A stretch of 37,368 bases of DNA from Gemmatimonadota bacterium (lineage in GTDB: Bacteria > Gemmatimonadota > Gemmatimonadetes > Longimicrobiales > Gaopeijiaceae). Within the stretch, counting starts at the first letter, position 1. Every line of letters starts with the position of its first letter. Shown piece by piece: positions 16,893 to 25,545 of the stretch. Where the stretch lies: contig JAOTVA010000017.1 of the NCBI GenBank assembly GCA_029863645.1, positions 1-37,368 of the forward strand. Direction: 5' to 3'. The translations under genes and the position numbers were made by a program. The notes below the pieces were generated by a model, which searched no databases, was not told the DNA's origin, and was given only the letters and a program-made list of their open reading frames with translations.

Positions 16893-16913
16893 GGGGCCGG
16901 GCGGCCCCCTACC
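16888..16913. terminator. GC-rich hairpin between convergent genes
   Basis: A perfect 11-bp stem GGTAGGGGGCC/GGCCCCCTACC with a 4-base loop, including the stop codon of the NHL gene. It sits between two convergent genes. Neither strand has a U-run after the stem, so it is a weaker or factor-assisted terminator at best. Confidence 0.45.
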
Positions 16914-16922
16914 CTCCGGACA

Positions 16923-18572
16923 TCAGCGTGCCGCGAACGCCGGTGGTGCGACATCGGCGGTAGCCCACACGCGGCGAAAGTCTCGCTCGGCAACGTCGGC
17001 ATCCGCCGCACGCCCCTGCTCGCGTAACGCCAGCGAAAGACCCCGAAGCGACCATCCGTTCTCCGGGAAGTTGGTGAGATCCTCGCGGAAGGCTCGCTCG
17101 GCCTCGGCGGCCCTCCCGGCGGCGAGAAGCACGGCGCCTAGGTCCTGGCGTGTCGGAACCGTCCACTCCGGTGGTTCACCGTACAGGAGCGCATCCTCCA
17201 GCCCGACGGCGTCGTGAAGCGCTTGGACCGCGCTGTCCCAACGTCCGCCGGCTGCTTCGGTCCAACCCGTCAACACCCGCTCAGCCACGGCAAGCAACTC
17301 CGCAGAAGCATTGAACTCCATCCTCAACCCATCGAGACCCGGGTCTCTCGCGATCGCGCGAAGTCGGGCGAGCTCGCGTTGCGCGCTTGGGACGTCGCCA
17401 CCCGCGGCGAACGCGCGGCCCCGGGCATAGTGCCAAATTGCTCGGGCATGCGGAAAGGTCGCCCGCGGCTCCGGTGTCGAGAGGATCTCGCCCCACCGAG
17501 CGAAACGCACGCGCAGCTGCAGTGGACGGACGGTCCAATGCTGGAGGAAGTCCATGCCCGGTGCCCCGAAGAGCTCCTCGGGGAGAAGCCGAGTCACGTT
17601 CTCAGCGGCGGATACCGCGCCTTCGCTGCGCCCGATCATCATCGAGGCGAACGCGAGGAAGTCGTAGTTATGCGGATAGTAGCCGGCGGTATACATGCCC
17701 ATCCCCGGCTGCTGGTCGCGGATGTAGGTCTCGTCCGCATGGACTGCGTGCTCGTTGGCTTGCACGGCCTCGAGGTAGCGCCCCACCCGGATGTAGATGT
17801 GCCCGGGCATGTGGACGATATGGCCTGCACCTGGCATCAGCGCTGCCAGGCCCTCCGCGCAGGGGACCGCCCTCTCGGGGTACACCTTCTCCACCGCGTG
17901 GATGAAGAAATGACACGCACCGGGATGGAGCGGGTCCCGCTCGAGCACGGTCTCCAGCGTGGCCAGCGCATCGGCAATACCCGGCTGGGGCTGACCCGAC
18001 TCGGTCCAGTAGTCCCAGGGCCGCAGATCCATGAGGGACTCGGCGTAGAGCGTGGCGACCTGGTGGTCGCCGGGATACACCAGGTTCACGGCCTCCATGG
18101 CGTCGGCGTAGTCCTGGTCGAGCGGAGCGCGGTCCGCCGGCGGCACTGATACGTACCGGGTCGCCAGCGCGTCGATCAGCGCACGTTCTCGGTCGGACGC
18201 GTGTGGGCGGGCGGCAAGCGCCCGCTGGACCGCGGCGTAGGCTGCCACGCCCGAGGCCGAGTCCATCGGCAGGTTGATGTTCGGACCCCACGCGATCGCC
18301 TCACCCCACCAGCACATCGCACAGTCTGGGTCCAACCGCTGCGCCGCGCCGAAGGAACGAATCGCTTCTGCATGGTTGAATGCGTAGTAGAGGCGGAGGC
18401 CCTGGTCGAAATACTGCTGCGCCAACGGCACGGACGTCGAAACGGGATACTGGTAGTCGCCGAGATCGTCGTAGATCGGCACTTGCTGTGCCTCACTAGT
18501 GAGCGGGGCAGCCAACACGAGAAGGAGCGCGAACGCAGGAAGCCGAACGGCCGCGGGGAACTGGGCAGTCAT
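16923..18572 (-). CDS. exported tetratricopeptide-repeat protein
   Basis: 549 residues from the ATG at 18572, with GGAGGG upstream. The signal peptide (LPAFALLLVLAAPLTSEAQ) precedes TPR-like helical pairs: AQQYFDQGLRLYYAFNHAEAIRSF (near 55-78), a conserved DCAMCWWGEAIAWGPN, and further repeats at the C-terminus (AERAFREDLTNFPENGW). The middle holds a His-rich section (HPGACHFFIHAVEK, then AGHIVHMPGHIYIR) that could bind a metal or haem; there is no CxxCH. No enzyme family is recognised. It has the best promoter in the window, with a TetR-type operator on it, so it is the probable target of the adjacent regulator. Confidence 0.82.
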   Translation of the reverse strand: MTAQFPAAVRLPAFALLLVLAAPLTSEAQQVPIYDDLGDYQYPVSTSVPLAQQYFDQGLRLYYAFNHAEAIRSFGAAQRLDPDCAMCWWGEAIAWGPNINLPMDSASGVAAYAAVQRALAARPHASDRERALIDALATRYVSVPPADRAPLDQDYADAMEAVNLVYPGDHQVATLYAESLMDLRPWDYWTESGQPQPGIADALATLETVLERDPLHPGACHFFIHAVEKVYPERAVPCAEGLAALMPGAGHIVHMPGHIYIRVGRYLEAVQANEHAVHADETYIRDQQPGMGMYTAGYYPHNYDFLAFASMMIGRSEGAVSAAENVTRLLPEELFGAPGMDFLQHWTVRPLQLRVRFARWGEILSTPEPRATFPHARAIWHYARGRAFAAGGDVPSAQRELARLRAIARDPGLDGLRMEFNASAELLAVAERVLTGWTEAAGGRWDSAVQALHDAVGLEDALLYGEPPEWTVPTRQDLGAVLLAAGRAAEAERAFREDLTNFPENGWSLRGLSLALREQGRAADADVAERDFRRVWATADVAPPAFAAR

Positions 18573-18610
18573 GATCGTTTCCCTCCACGATCTGGTAAGA
18601 TTTATGTTAA

Positions 18611-18624
18611 ACTGACTGGTCAGT
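18611..18624. promoter_or_regulatory. TetR-type operator overlapping the TPR promoter
   Basis: ACTGACTGGTCAGT is a perfect two-fold palindrome (6-bp arms, 2-base centre) of the kind bound by TetR-family dimers. It overlaps the -10 hexamer of the promoter at 18622-18650, so a bound repressor would block initiation of the TPR gene. Confidence 0.72.
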
Positions 18625-18650
18625 ATATTACTAAGACTGAGGCGGGTCAA
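18622..18650 (-). promoter_or_regulatory. strong sigma70-type promoter of the TPR gene
   Basis: On the minus strand TTGACC (18650-18645), a 17-base spacer, and TATACT (18627-18622): 5 of 6 matches to each consensus hexamer, the best in the window. The palindrome at 18611-18624 begins within the -10. Confidence 0.75.
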
Positions 18651-18676
18651 GCGCTCCCGCGTGCCCAGTGAACGAT

Positions 18677-18705
18677 TTCCCCTGATTCCGACTATCTAGT
18701 ACACT
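18677..18705 (+). promoter_or_regulatory. possible promoter of the TetR gene
   Basis: TTCCCC (18677-18682), 17 bases, TACACT (18700-18705). Just after it, CGTTGA at 18708-18713 and TCAACG at 18720-18725 form an inverted repeat with a 6-base spacer, which could be an autoregulatory site. The hexamers are weak matches. Confidence 0.4.
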
Positions 18706-18733
18706 TACGTTGATCTTTCTCAACGGGAACGCG

Positions 18734-19411
18734 ATGCCACGCGACGGTGCGAAGACGAAACAACGAATCATGGACGCCGCGCAGGCGCAGGTGCTGGAGC
18801 GCGGTTTCGCGGCGACGTCCGTCGATGCGATCCAAGAAGCTGCTGGCATCAGTCGTGGAACGTTCTTTTACCACTTTCCCTCGAAGGACGACCTCGCCCG
18901 AGCAGTGATCGAGCGGTACGCCGAGGAGGACCGCGGCCTCGTTAACGACCTCATGGCGAGGGCCGAGTCGCTCGCATCCGATCCGCTTCAGCACGCTCTG
19001 ATCTTTTTGGGGCTACTCGAGGAGGTCTTCCGAGAGACCGGCGCCGGTGAGGCGGGCTGCCTCTTCGCCTCTTACTCGTACGAGGCCGGGCTCTTCGACG
19101 AGCGCACCGACGCCCTGATCATCGGATCCATCGAGCTGTGGCGGCGGACCCTAGGAGGCAAGCTGGAAGCAGCGCTTGAACGGCATCCCGCAAAGCTGCC
19201 CGACACCGACCCGTACGTGCTCGCGGACATGGCGTATGGAGTTCTCCAAGGCGCCTTCATCTTCGGCCGGACGCTGTCCGACCCCAGCGTCATGGTGACG
19301 CACGTCCGGCAGTTCCGCTCGTTCCTGGAGCTCCTCTTCGAGGTCGGCTTGCCGACCGAAAGCACCGCGTCTACTGTGCCTGACGCCCTCGAAAGGAAGA
19401 GTTCTCCATGA
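18734..19411 (+). CDS. TetR-family transcriptional repressor
   Basis: 225 residues from the ATG at 18734. The N-terminal DNA-binding domain is typical: TKQRIMDAAQAQVLERGF (about 8-25), then TSVDAIQEAAGISRGTFFYHF (about 29-49) as helix-turn-helix, with the hallmark FYHFPSKDDL. Residues 60-210 are the variable helical ligand-binding domain (LIFLGLLEEVFRE, MAYGVLQGAFIFGRTL), resembling the AcrR/YcdC type. It is divergent from the TPR gene, whose promoter carries the palindrome. An in-frame TTG at 18710 is a less likely start. The stop overlaps the next ATG (ATGA). Confidence 0.9.
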   Translation: MPRDGAKTKQRIMDAAQAQVLERGFAATSVDAIQEAAGISRGTFFYHFPSKDDLARAVIERYAEEDRGLVNDLMARAESLASDPLQHALIFLGLLEEVFRETGAGEAGCLFASYSYEAGLFDERTDALIIGSIELWRRTLGGKLEAALERHPAKLPDTDPYVLADMAYGVLQGAFIFGRTLSDPSVMVTHVRQFRSFLELLFEVGLPTESTASTVPDALERKSSP

Positions 19412-20478
19412 AGCGGTCGACGATCGGTGGGATTCTGGTGGCACTCGTTCTCGTTGTGGTCGGCGGGCTCGGCTGGACGAGCGACGCCCGACGAGACGTC
19501 CCGCTCATGGTCAACAGCGCGAATCAGTTCCTGGCTTCGCTGACGGCGGAGCAACGCGCACGCGCGACCTTCGCCTTCGACAACGACGAAGAGCGTCTGT
19601 ACACGCACTTCATCCCGCCCGAGACCTTCGAGCGCAGAGGCGTCACCATCAAGGAGATGAGCGCTGCGCAGAAGGCGGCCGCGCGCAACCTGCTCCGGTC
19701 CGGTCTGAGCCAGCGCGGATACATGACGGTTGGAGAAATCATGGAGGCCGAGGGCCTCTTGGAGATGCTGGAGGGCCCCGACAGGCAGTTCGCGCGCGAC
19801 GGTGAGGCGTACTACGTCACGGTCTTCGGATCGCCATCGAACAGCGGGTCGTGGGGATGGCGGTGGGAGGGACACCATCTCTCGCTGCACTACACTATTG
19901 TGAACGGGAACGTCACCGTCAGCGCGCCGACGTTTCTGTCGGCGAGCCCATCGGAAGTGCCCTCGGGTCCGAGACGGGGCATGCGGCCACTCAAGGCGCA
20001 AGAAGACGCGGGCCGGGCGCTTCTCGGTTCGCTGACGCCGGCGCAGCGGCGTGTAGCCATCTTCGCCGAGGAAGCGCCGACGAACATCCTCGCCGGTCCG
20101 GTGCGCGGGCAGACCAATCTGGCGCCGAAGGTCGAGCCGTTGTCGCCGGCGGGAATCGCGGCCACCGCCCTTGAGCCGGTCCAGCGCGAGCTCCTCATGG
20201 ACATCGTGGATGCATACGCCTCCGTGATGTCTCCCGACATCGCCGCGTTGCGCATGGCGAAGATCGAACAAGGCGGCACGGAGAACATCACGTTCGCGTG
20301 GGCAGGTGGGACGCTACGCGGTGAGGTCTCCTACTTCCGCGTACAGGGTCCGAGCTTCCTCATCGAGTTCGACCACACGCAGCGTGATCCGAATCACGTC
20401 CACTCGGCCTGGCGTGACTTCGAGGGCGACTTCGGACGCGACCTGATCGGGGAGCACATGCAGCAGCAGGACCACTAG
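19408..20478 (+). CDS. DUF3500-family exported protein
   Basis: 356 residues. An N-terminal signal or anchor (IGGILVALVLVVVGGLGW) precedes a DUF3500 body: FLASLTAEQRARATFAFDNDERL-like opening, IPPETFERRGVTIKEM, GEAYYVTVFGSPS, WGWRWEGHHLSLHYTIV (about 144-160), and a C-terminal HTQRDPNHVHSAWRDFEGDFG. The His-rich conserved motifs suggest a metal-dependent or binding role, but the family has no established function. Its ATG overlaps the TetR stop by 4 bases, so it is translated with the regulator. It ends 30 bases from the convergent operon 25415-20509. Confidence 0.85.
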   Translation: MKRSTIGGILVALVLVVVGGLGWTSDARRDVPLMVNSANQFLASLTAEQRARATFAFDNDEERLYTHFIPPETFERRGVTIKEMSAAQKAAARNLLRSGLSQRGYMTVGEIMEAEGLLEMLEGPDRQFARDGEAYYVTVFGSPSNSGSWGWRWEGHHLSLHYTIVNGNVTVSAPTFLSASPSEVPSGPRRGMRPLKAQEDAGRALLGSLTPAQRRVAIFAEEAPTNILAGPVRGQTNLAPKVEPLSPAGIAATALEPVQRELLMDIVDAYASVMSPDIAALRMAKIEQGGTENITFAWAGGTLRGEVSYFRVQGPSFLIEFDHTQRDPNHVHSAWRDFEGDFGRDLIGEHMQQQDH

Positions 20479-20508
20479 AGCTAGGCCCGCCGCGGTTCTT
20501 TCGGGGGC

Positions 20509-21453
20509 TCAGCGCCCGACGCTGACCTCGACCACCACGTTCGTCCAGCAGCAGAAGAACTCGAGGTCGCTCGGCTCCAGGCTCCGCCCGGGATCGTTGT
20601 ACGCCTGCAGGAGGAGCGTGTAGTCACCCGGCTCGGAGAACGTGGCCTCCGTCTGTGCCTGCGCCCACGCGGTCGGCGACGTGTTCCATCCCTCGGCGTC
20701 GACGATCGTGCGCGTGCCAGCCGCTCGCAGAGATGCATCGGGCCGGAACGAGACGTCACCGGGCCCCTGCTGCTTGTTCCAGCGGAACCCGATCGGCATG
20801 CGGTCGGCGTCCGAGTAGGGATTGTCTCGCCGTACTTCCGCGGCAAGCGGGAGCGGCACGCCCACCCGGGCCTGGTAGGGTCCGGCGACCAGCGGCGTCC
20901 TGCCCATCGCGACCGCGCCAGACCGGTCCAAGCGAACCCGGGGAGCCGCGCTCTGCCGCGAATCCTGCTGCCGCTCCTCCAAATGGTACATCTCGTGGCG
21001 CGTTCTGCCCGGCGCCGAGTAGTCCTGTCCGTAGCGGTCCACGAGGGTCCAGACGACGTCACGGTCACCCCAGTCTGCCGGCACCGTGACGCTCATGACG
21101 CAGTAGTGCCTACGTCCTCCGGGAGGTACCGGTAGGAAGCGCGTCGGCTGTAAGCCGTTGAACTCCGCGGGCTCGACGAAGTTGTCGCTGCCCGTCGGGA
21201 TGTCGATGACCTCTTCGGTGTTCGTATTGAAGTATCCGAAGCAAAGCTGGCGCGTACCGTCGGGGTTGTCGTACCAGCCCTCGAACATCGGGATGACCGG
21301 ACCGCCATCAGGACGCAGAAGCTGAGGGTCGTTTTGATGCCCACCCGCCGGAGCCACCCTTCCCCACCCAGGAATGCGCTGGGCTTCGACAGGGTTGGAC
21401 GCAAGGAGGAGCACAAGCACAGACGTCGCGGCCGCTAGCCGCGTGTAGGCCAT
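20509..21453 (-). CDS. exported beta-sandwich partner protein (copy 1)
   Basis: 314 residues with a signal peptide (VLVLLLASNPVEAQ). Not a recognised family. The N-terminal half contains FEGWYDNPDGTRQLCFGYFN, then a strand pattern around VTVPADWGDRDVVWTLVDRYGQ. The C-terminal region (EATFSEPGDYTLLLQAYND) looks like an Ig/PKD-type domain. It aligns with the protein at 22945-23934 in the same order of motifs, so the two are paralogs. It follows its cytochrome-PHM neighbour by 13 bases and is the last gene of the operon. A secreted accessory, substrate-binding or assembly role is an inference from constant pairing. Confidence 0.72.
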   Translation of the reverse strand: MAYTRLAAATSVLVLLLASNPVEAQRIPGWGRVAPAGGHQNDPQLLRPDGGPVIPMFEGWYDNPDGTRQLCFGYFNTNTEEVIDIPTGSDNFVEPAEFNGLQPTRFLPVPPGGRRHYCVMSVTVPADWGDRDVVWTLVDRYGQDYSAPGRTRHEMYHLEERQQDSRQSAAPRVRLDRSGAVAMGRTPLVAGPYQARVGVPLPLAAEVRRDNPYSDADRMPIGFRWNKQQGPGDVSFRPDASLRAAGTRTIVDAEGWNTSPTAWAQAQTEATFSEPGDYTLLLQAYNDPGRSLEPSDLEFFCCWTNVVVEVSVGR

Positions 21454-21466
21454 GATGGGTGCCGTC

Positions 21467-22918
21467 TCAGTCGAGCGCCGGGCGCCGGTCCAGCTGTCGC
21501 CGGCCCTCGAGCGGGAGGAACACCTCCAGCCGCTCCTCCTCCGGCTTGGTCAGCTCCTCCTGAGCGATCTTGATGCGCTCCTGGAGGAGCGTCTCGTACT
21601 GCTCCTGGCTGAGGTAGGAAATCGCCGTGTGCATGTGGGACATGCCGTCCACGCTGCGCGCGCCGAAGGCGACCCACTGGTCCGGATCGACGGCCAGTGG
21701 GTTATTCGCGGTGTTGTCGAAATGCGTCCTGAACATGAGCGCCGTGCCCTTGGGCAGAAGGGGGCGCGCCTGCTCCTGGTAGCTGTACGAGGTCTGCCAG
21801 TTGTGGTCGTAGTTGTTGACCGAGCTCAGCATTTCTCCCGGGCTCGCGGTGTGTCCCAGGTAATCCCGCTCCCGCACGGGCCAGATCACCTCGACGGACT
21901 GGCCCACGCCGTGCAGATGCATGTGCGGCCGAATGCTGTTGATCATGATCGGCTCATCGAGGACGACCACGCGCGTCATCGTCTGGGTACCGTGCGGCGG
22001 AATCAAGATGTCGCGCCCGCGCGGCTCACCCGGCGTGTACTGGTCGATGAGGTGGTGGTATTCGACGGTCGATTCGTACAGAGGTGGCTCGTCCTTCGGA
22101 TAGAACCAGAGCGCCACTTCGACGGTGTCGACGAAAGCCTCGCCGTAGAGCGCGTAGTGCAGTCCCCAGTTGAGCTGACCGGGGCCCGCATCGAGTCGGA
22201 TCCCGGTGTCCTCTGCGAACAGGTCGTACGTCTTGCTCGCGCCGGCTCCGACCATGCGGCCCGACGGCTGCCCTTCGAGGTTCAGCCGGACGTTGTTGTG
22301 ATGTAGGGCGCGGCGGCCGGAAACCGTGTTCCGGATCTCGGCCGCCCGCAGGTACCGGGTCTCGTCGAGCGCCTGCCAGGGCAGCGTTACGTCAGGCCAG
22401 ACGTCCTGCCCCTCGGCCGGAATGGGGATCGGGCCGGAGTTCACCAACACATCGGGCGGCCCGAGTCGGGATTCGAGCTCCCAACTCTCTCCCCACGTCC
22501 AGCGCGCCTCGGGGAGTGGAGGGAGGTCCGCCCGGTCGCCCTCAGGGGCGCCGGCGTCCACCCACGCGATAACGGCGTCGACCTCCTCTCGGCTCAGCGA
22601 AATGTCGTTGTTGAACGCCTGGATCCCGATCGTCGGGTCGAGGTGCCAAGGAGGCATCGACCGTTGCAGGACACTTTGGCGGATGCGCTGGGCGTACCGC
22701 CGCACTTCCTGGTAGTTCGTGAGCAAGAAGGGCCCAAGGCCGCCTTCGACGTGGCAGCGCATGCACACGTCCTGGACGATCGGCGCGATGTCCTTCGAGT
22801 AGGTAGGCGCGGCCGTGGCCATCGACTGGGCGGCAGCCGGTCCTGCAACGAAGAGCATAGCCGCAGCGGCAGCTAGGCATGTCCCGATCCAAGGCGTTGT
22901 TAGCAGCGTCTTCCTCAT
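21467..22918 (-). CDS. cytochrome c-PHM-like copper monooxygenase fusion (copy A)
   Basis: 483 residues. Signal peptide 1-31. Residues about 40-125 are a c-type cytochrome: C52-M-R-C55-H56 and a likely axial Met in RSMPPW (M88). Residues about 150-440 match the two-domain copper fold of peptidylglycine alpha-hydroxylating/dopamine beta monooxygenases. CuH-site candidates are H206-H207 (ALHHNNV) and H254 (NWGLHYAL). CuM-site candidates are H332 and H334 (RPHMHLHG) and M426 (VDGMSH). YDHNW (370-374) is shared by all three paralogs. The family would hydroxylate a C-H next to a heteroatom using O2; here the fused haem, not ascorbate, would deliver electrons. Activity is inferred. Confidence 0.83.
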   Translation of the reverse strand: MRKTLLTTPWIGTCLAAAAAMLFVAGPAAAQSMATAAPTYSKDIAPIVQDVCMRCHVEGGLGPFLLTNYQEVRRYAQRIRQSVLQRSMPPWHLDPTIGIQAFNNDISLSREEVDAVIAWVDAGAPEGDRADLPPLPEARWTWGESWELESRLGPPDVLVNSGPIPIPAEGQDVWPDVTLPWQALDETRYLRAAEIRNTVSGRRALHHNNVRLNLEGQPSGRMVGAGASKTYDLFAEDTGIRLDAGPGQLNWGLHYALYGEAFVDTVEVALWFYPKDEPPLYESTVEYHHLIDQYTPGEPRGRDILIPPHGTQTMTRVVVLDEPIMINSIRPHMHLHGVGQSVEVIWPVRERDYLGHTASPGEMLSSVNNYDHNWQTSYSYQEQARPLLPKGTALMFRTHFDNTANNPLAVDPDQWVAFGARSVDGMSHMHTAISYLSQEQYETLLQERIKIAQEELTKPEEERLEVFLPLEGRRQLDRRPALD

Positions 22919-22944
22919 GGATCGGCCCTCCTGGCAAACAGAGA

Positions 22945-23934
22945 CTAATTAACGAGCGGCGTCACCGTCACGACCAGGTTCTCGTACGTGAAGATCGAAC
23001 CGTCACTGGCCACCGCGCGCAGCGTGTACTCGCCCGGCTCGTCGAAGGTCACTTCCGAGATCCAACGGTTGTTCGGTGGCGGCTCCGGTATGAACCACGG
23101 CGGCGACCACGCAGAATTGGCATACACCCGCGTGTCGGTCCAAGTCTTCATCTGGACCGGATCGAACGTGACTTCCTCGGCATCACCTCGATAGACAGAC
23201 CACGAGAACCTGAGCCCGGGTCCGCTGATCGCCACGATCGACGAGGGCGGGTTGTAGAGCTGCTCCAGCGTCGTAGGCATGCCACCGCGCTCACGCCTGC
23301 GCGGCAGGTTATCGGGATCTTCCGCATGCACGACCAGCCGGAGCGGTTCCCCGACCCGGACGGTGCGGTGCATGCTCCCCTCGATCTCGATCACGGGCGG
23401 AATATTCGTCCGCAGCGCGTCGTTCAGGCTTCCGTAGTCTCCGCCGACTTCCGTAGAGATCACCTGAGGATCGATCCGATAGTCCGGCGCGAGCGTCCCG
23501 TACGCCCGGATGGTCTGTCCCTTGGTCTTCAGCGTCCAGACGAGCTCCTGCTCGCCGAAGTCCCCCGGGACCTCGATCGTGAACAGGAAGGGATTTCGCC
23601 GCGGGTAGAAGTGCGTCGGCTGACCCTGGTCCGCGGTCGAGCGGTCGAACGCATCCAGCGATGTGTCGTCGAGGCCCCGCGGCGAAGTGAACGCGAAGTA
23701 GTTGTTGGGGCCGACCGGGATCACGAACTCCTCTTCCCAATTGGAGTTCATATAGCCGTAGAAGAGTGAATACGTCCCGTTGTCGTTCGGCCACCAGCCC
23801 TCGTAAGCCGGTGTGACCGTCTGCCCGGACAGGTTCATGAACCGTGTCTGGCCCTCGATCGGCGCCGCCACCGTCAGCGCGAGGCAGAGCCCCGCGAGCA
23901 AAGCGGGCCTGAGCCCACGAGGTCCTGTCCGCAT
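22945..23934 (-). CDS. exported beta-sandwich partner protein (copy 2)
   Basis: 329 residues from the ATG at 23934, the A of which is also the last base of the preceding TAA, so translation is coupled. The signal peptide is ALLAGLCLALTVAAPIEGQ. The N-terminal half (PAYEGWWPNDNGTYSLFYGYMN; FTIEVPGDFGEQELVWTLK) aligns with the paralog at 20509. The C-terminal end (EVTFDEPGEYTLRAVASDG) again looks like an Ig/PKD strand pattern. No known domain is recognised. It always follows a cytochrome-PHM gene here, so it probably acts with it in the periplasm. Confidence 0.73.
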   Translation of the reverse strand: MRTGPRGLRPALLAGLCLALTVAAPIEGQTRFMNLSGQTVTPAYEGWWPNDNGTYSLFYGYMNSNWEEEFVIPVGPNNYFAFTSPRGLDDTSLDAFDRSTADQGQPTHFYPRRNPFLFTIEVPGDFGEQELVWTLKTKGQTIRAYGTLAPDYRIDPQVISTEVGGDYGSLNDALRTNIPPVIEIEGSMHRTVRVGEPLRLVVHAEDPDNLPRRRERGGMPTTLEQLYNPPSSIVAISGPGLRFSWSVYRGDAEEVTFDPVQMKTWTDTRVYANSAWSPPWFIPEPPPNNRWISEVTFDEPGEYTLRAVASDGSIFTYENLVVTVTPLVN

Positions 23935-25415
23935 TATTGCTGTTCCCGCGCCGCCTGGGTGTCCTGATCGTCGTCGCCGGCGGTCATGATGGTGGGCGCC
24001 CAGCACAGCGGACAACCGACATCGAAGTCATTGCGGTCCGTCATTTTCGCACGTCGTTCCGCCATCTCCGTCTGGAACTGCTCTTCCGTGAGGACCACCG
24101 AGTAGCCGAGGTCGATGAACATGTTCGAGACCGACCGGCGCCCACCACCGGCCCAATTCCGGGCATCCGCGACGTTTGCGTTGTCTTCGGAGGTGTCGAG
24201 GAAGCCGATGATGTGGAGGATCGTGCCCTTCGGAAGAAGTGGCGCCGCGTCGTCCTCGTAGATGTACTGCTTCACCCAGTTGTGGTCGTATCCGACGCAG
24301 TTCAGCGTGAACTGGTTGTGACCCCAGATGGCCTCCATGCACATGCGGTACCCGGGCGCGTGCAGGTGCGGCTCGAACGCGATGATCTTCGTGTGCTCCT
24401 CGAGCGTCACGAACGAGTGGAACTCCTGCTCGCCACGATTGGCGGCGACGTCGATGTCGATGCCGTTGCCGAGCCGCGGTCCACGGCGGGTGTACTCGGG
24501 CTCATAGCCTTCCGGGAAGAACGTGAAGCCGAATTCCAAGCGACCGGTCGTTTCGCGTCCGTTCGAGTGCAGGTGGGAGTTCGCGAGAGAGAGCGCCGAG
24601 TTGGCTGCCAGGAGCCGGCCGGCTCGGTCCGGGAAGATGTCGGCGTTGCGGCCGACCTCGTGGATCGGCCAGCTCGTGGACGTCCCTGAAACCGCGTCGC
24701 CGTTCTCATCCAGGCCGACGCTCGTGTACGTCATGTGGTGGAAGATGTAGCGACCACCCACGGTGCTGGTGCCAAGGTCGGCCGGGATGTCGTTGACCTC
24801 TCGGATCTCGACCGACTTCACCCAACGATCCTCGGTGAGTCCGGTCGGGACCGTACCGATATCGCCCCAACGGTCCGGGCCGATGGCCGGCATCGTGACG
24901 TCCGGCGACAGCACCACCAGATCCGGCTCCCCGAGCACCCAATTGCCGTCCGTCTCGAAGTTGAGCGGCGGAGGCATGTCGGCCGGATCGCCCTCGGGCG
25001 CTCCGTTGTCGGCCCAGGCCTGGATCAGCGCCAGCTCTTCATCACTCAGCGAGTAGTCGTTCGTGAACTCGTGGATGCCGATGTCCTTCTCAACGAAGAA
25101 GGGCGGCATCGCACCCATGCGGTCGCGGATCGCCGTGCGGTCCTTGATGCGCTGCGCGTAGCGACGCACCTCGCCATAGGTCGTGAGGGACATCGGCGCG
25201 CCGCCGCCGGCCCAGTGGCAGTTTTGGCAGCTGCGCTGGAGGATCGGCGCGATATCCTTGCTGTACGTGACCGCCCCGGGATCGATGTCGAAGTCGGCCG
25301 CGGCGAACAGGTGCGGCTGGTGGTCCGCGAGGGCACCGTCGTGCGACTGTGCGGCGAGACCTACTGGCAGAAGGGCAAAAATCGCGAAGAGCGCAAGCAG
25401 CGTTCTGCTGTTCAT
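23934..25415 (-). CDS. cytochrome c-PHM-like copper monooxygenase fusion (copy B)
   Basis: 493 residues from the ATG at 25415 (GGAGG upstream); first gene of the four-gene operon. Signal 1-23, then a haem domain with C63-Q-N-C66-H67 and M103 (GAMPPFF). Copper-site candidates are H226-H227 (FHHMTY), H281/H283 (NSHLHSNG), H350/H352 (EPHLHAPG) and M432 (SVSNMFID); YDHNW sits at 376-380. Between the His-His and His-x-His motifs it has a longer insertion than copies A and C, and it ends with a C-P-L-C pair (468-471) that the others lack. These differences suggest that copies A and B act on different substrates. Confidence 0.83.
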   Translation of the reverse strand: MNSRTLLALFAIFALLPVGLAAQSHDGALADHQPHLFAAADFDIDPGAVTYSKDIAPILQRSCQNCHWAGGGAPMSLTTYGEVRRYAQRIKDRTAIRDRMGAMPPFFVEKDIGIHEFTNDYSLSDEELALIQAWADNGAPEGDPADMPPPLNFETDGNWVLGEPDLVVLSPDVTMPAIGPDRWGDIGTVPTGLTEDRWVKSVEIREVNDIPADLGTSTVGGRYIFHHMTYTSVGLDENGDAVSGTSTSWPIHEVGRNADIFPDRAGRLLAANSALSLANSHLHSNGRETTGRLEFGFTFFPEGYEPEYTRRGPRLGNGIDIDVAANRGEQEFHSFVTLEEHTKIIAFEPHLHAPGYRMCMEAIWGHNQFTLNCVGYDHNWVKQYIYEDDAAPLLPKGTILHIIGFLDTSEDNANVADARNWAGGGRRSVSNMFIDLGYSVVLTEEQFQTEMAERRAKMTDRNDFDVGCPLCWAPTIMTAGDDDQDTQAAREQQ

Positions 25416-25545
25416 CGGATCCTCCGTCGGGACGACATACAACGCCGAGATTAGGATCAGGCTTGTCGATGCTGTCCGCAAGGCTGCCGACCACATATCT
25501 TGAGGCTGCGGGACTCCAGTTAGACCAGCCTTGGAGGTGTACGGC

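Noticed and set aside
20481-21068. Second minus-strand frame inside the partner gene at 20509
   Set aside because: Arg/Ser/Thr-rich frameshift of the real gene, which has signal peptide and a paralog.
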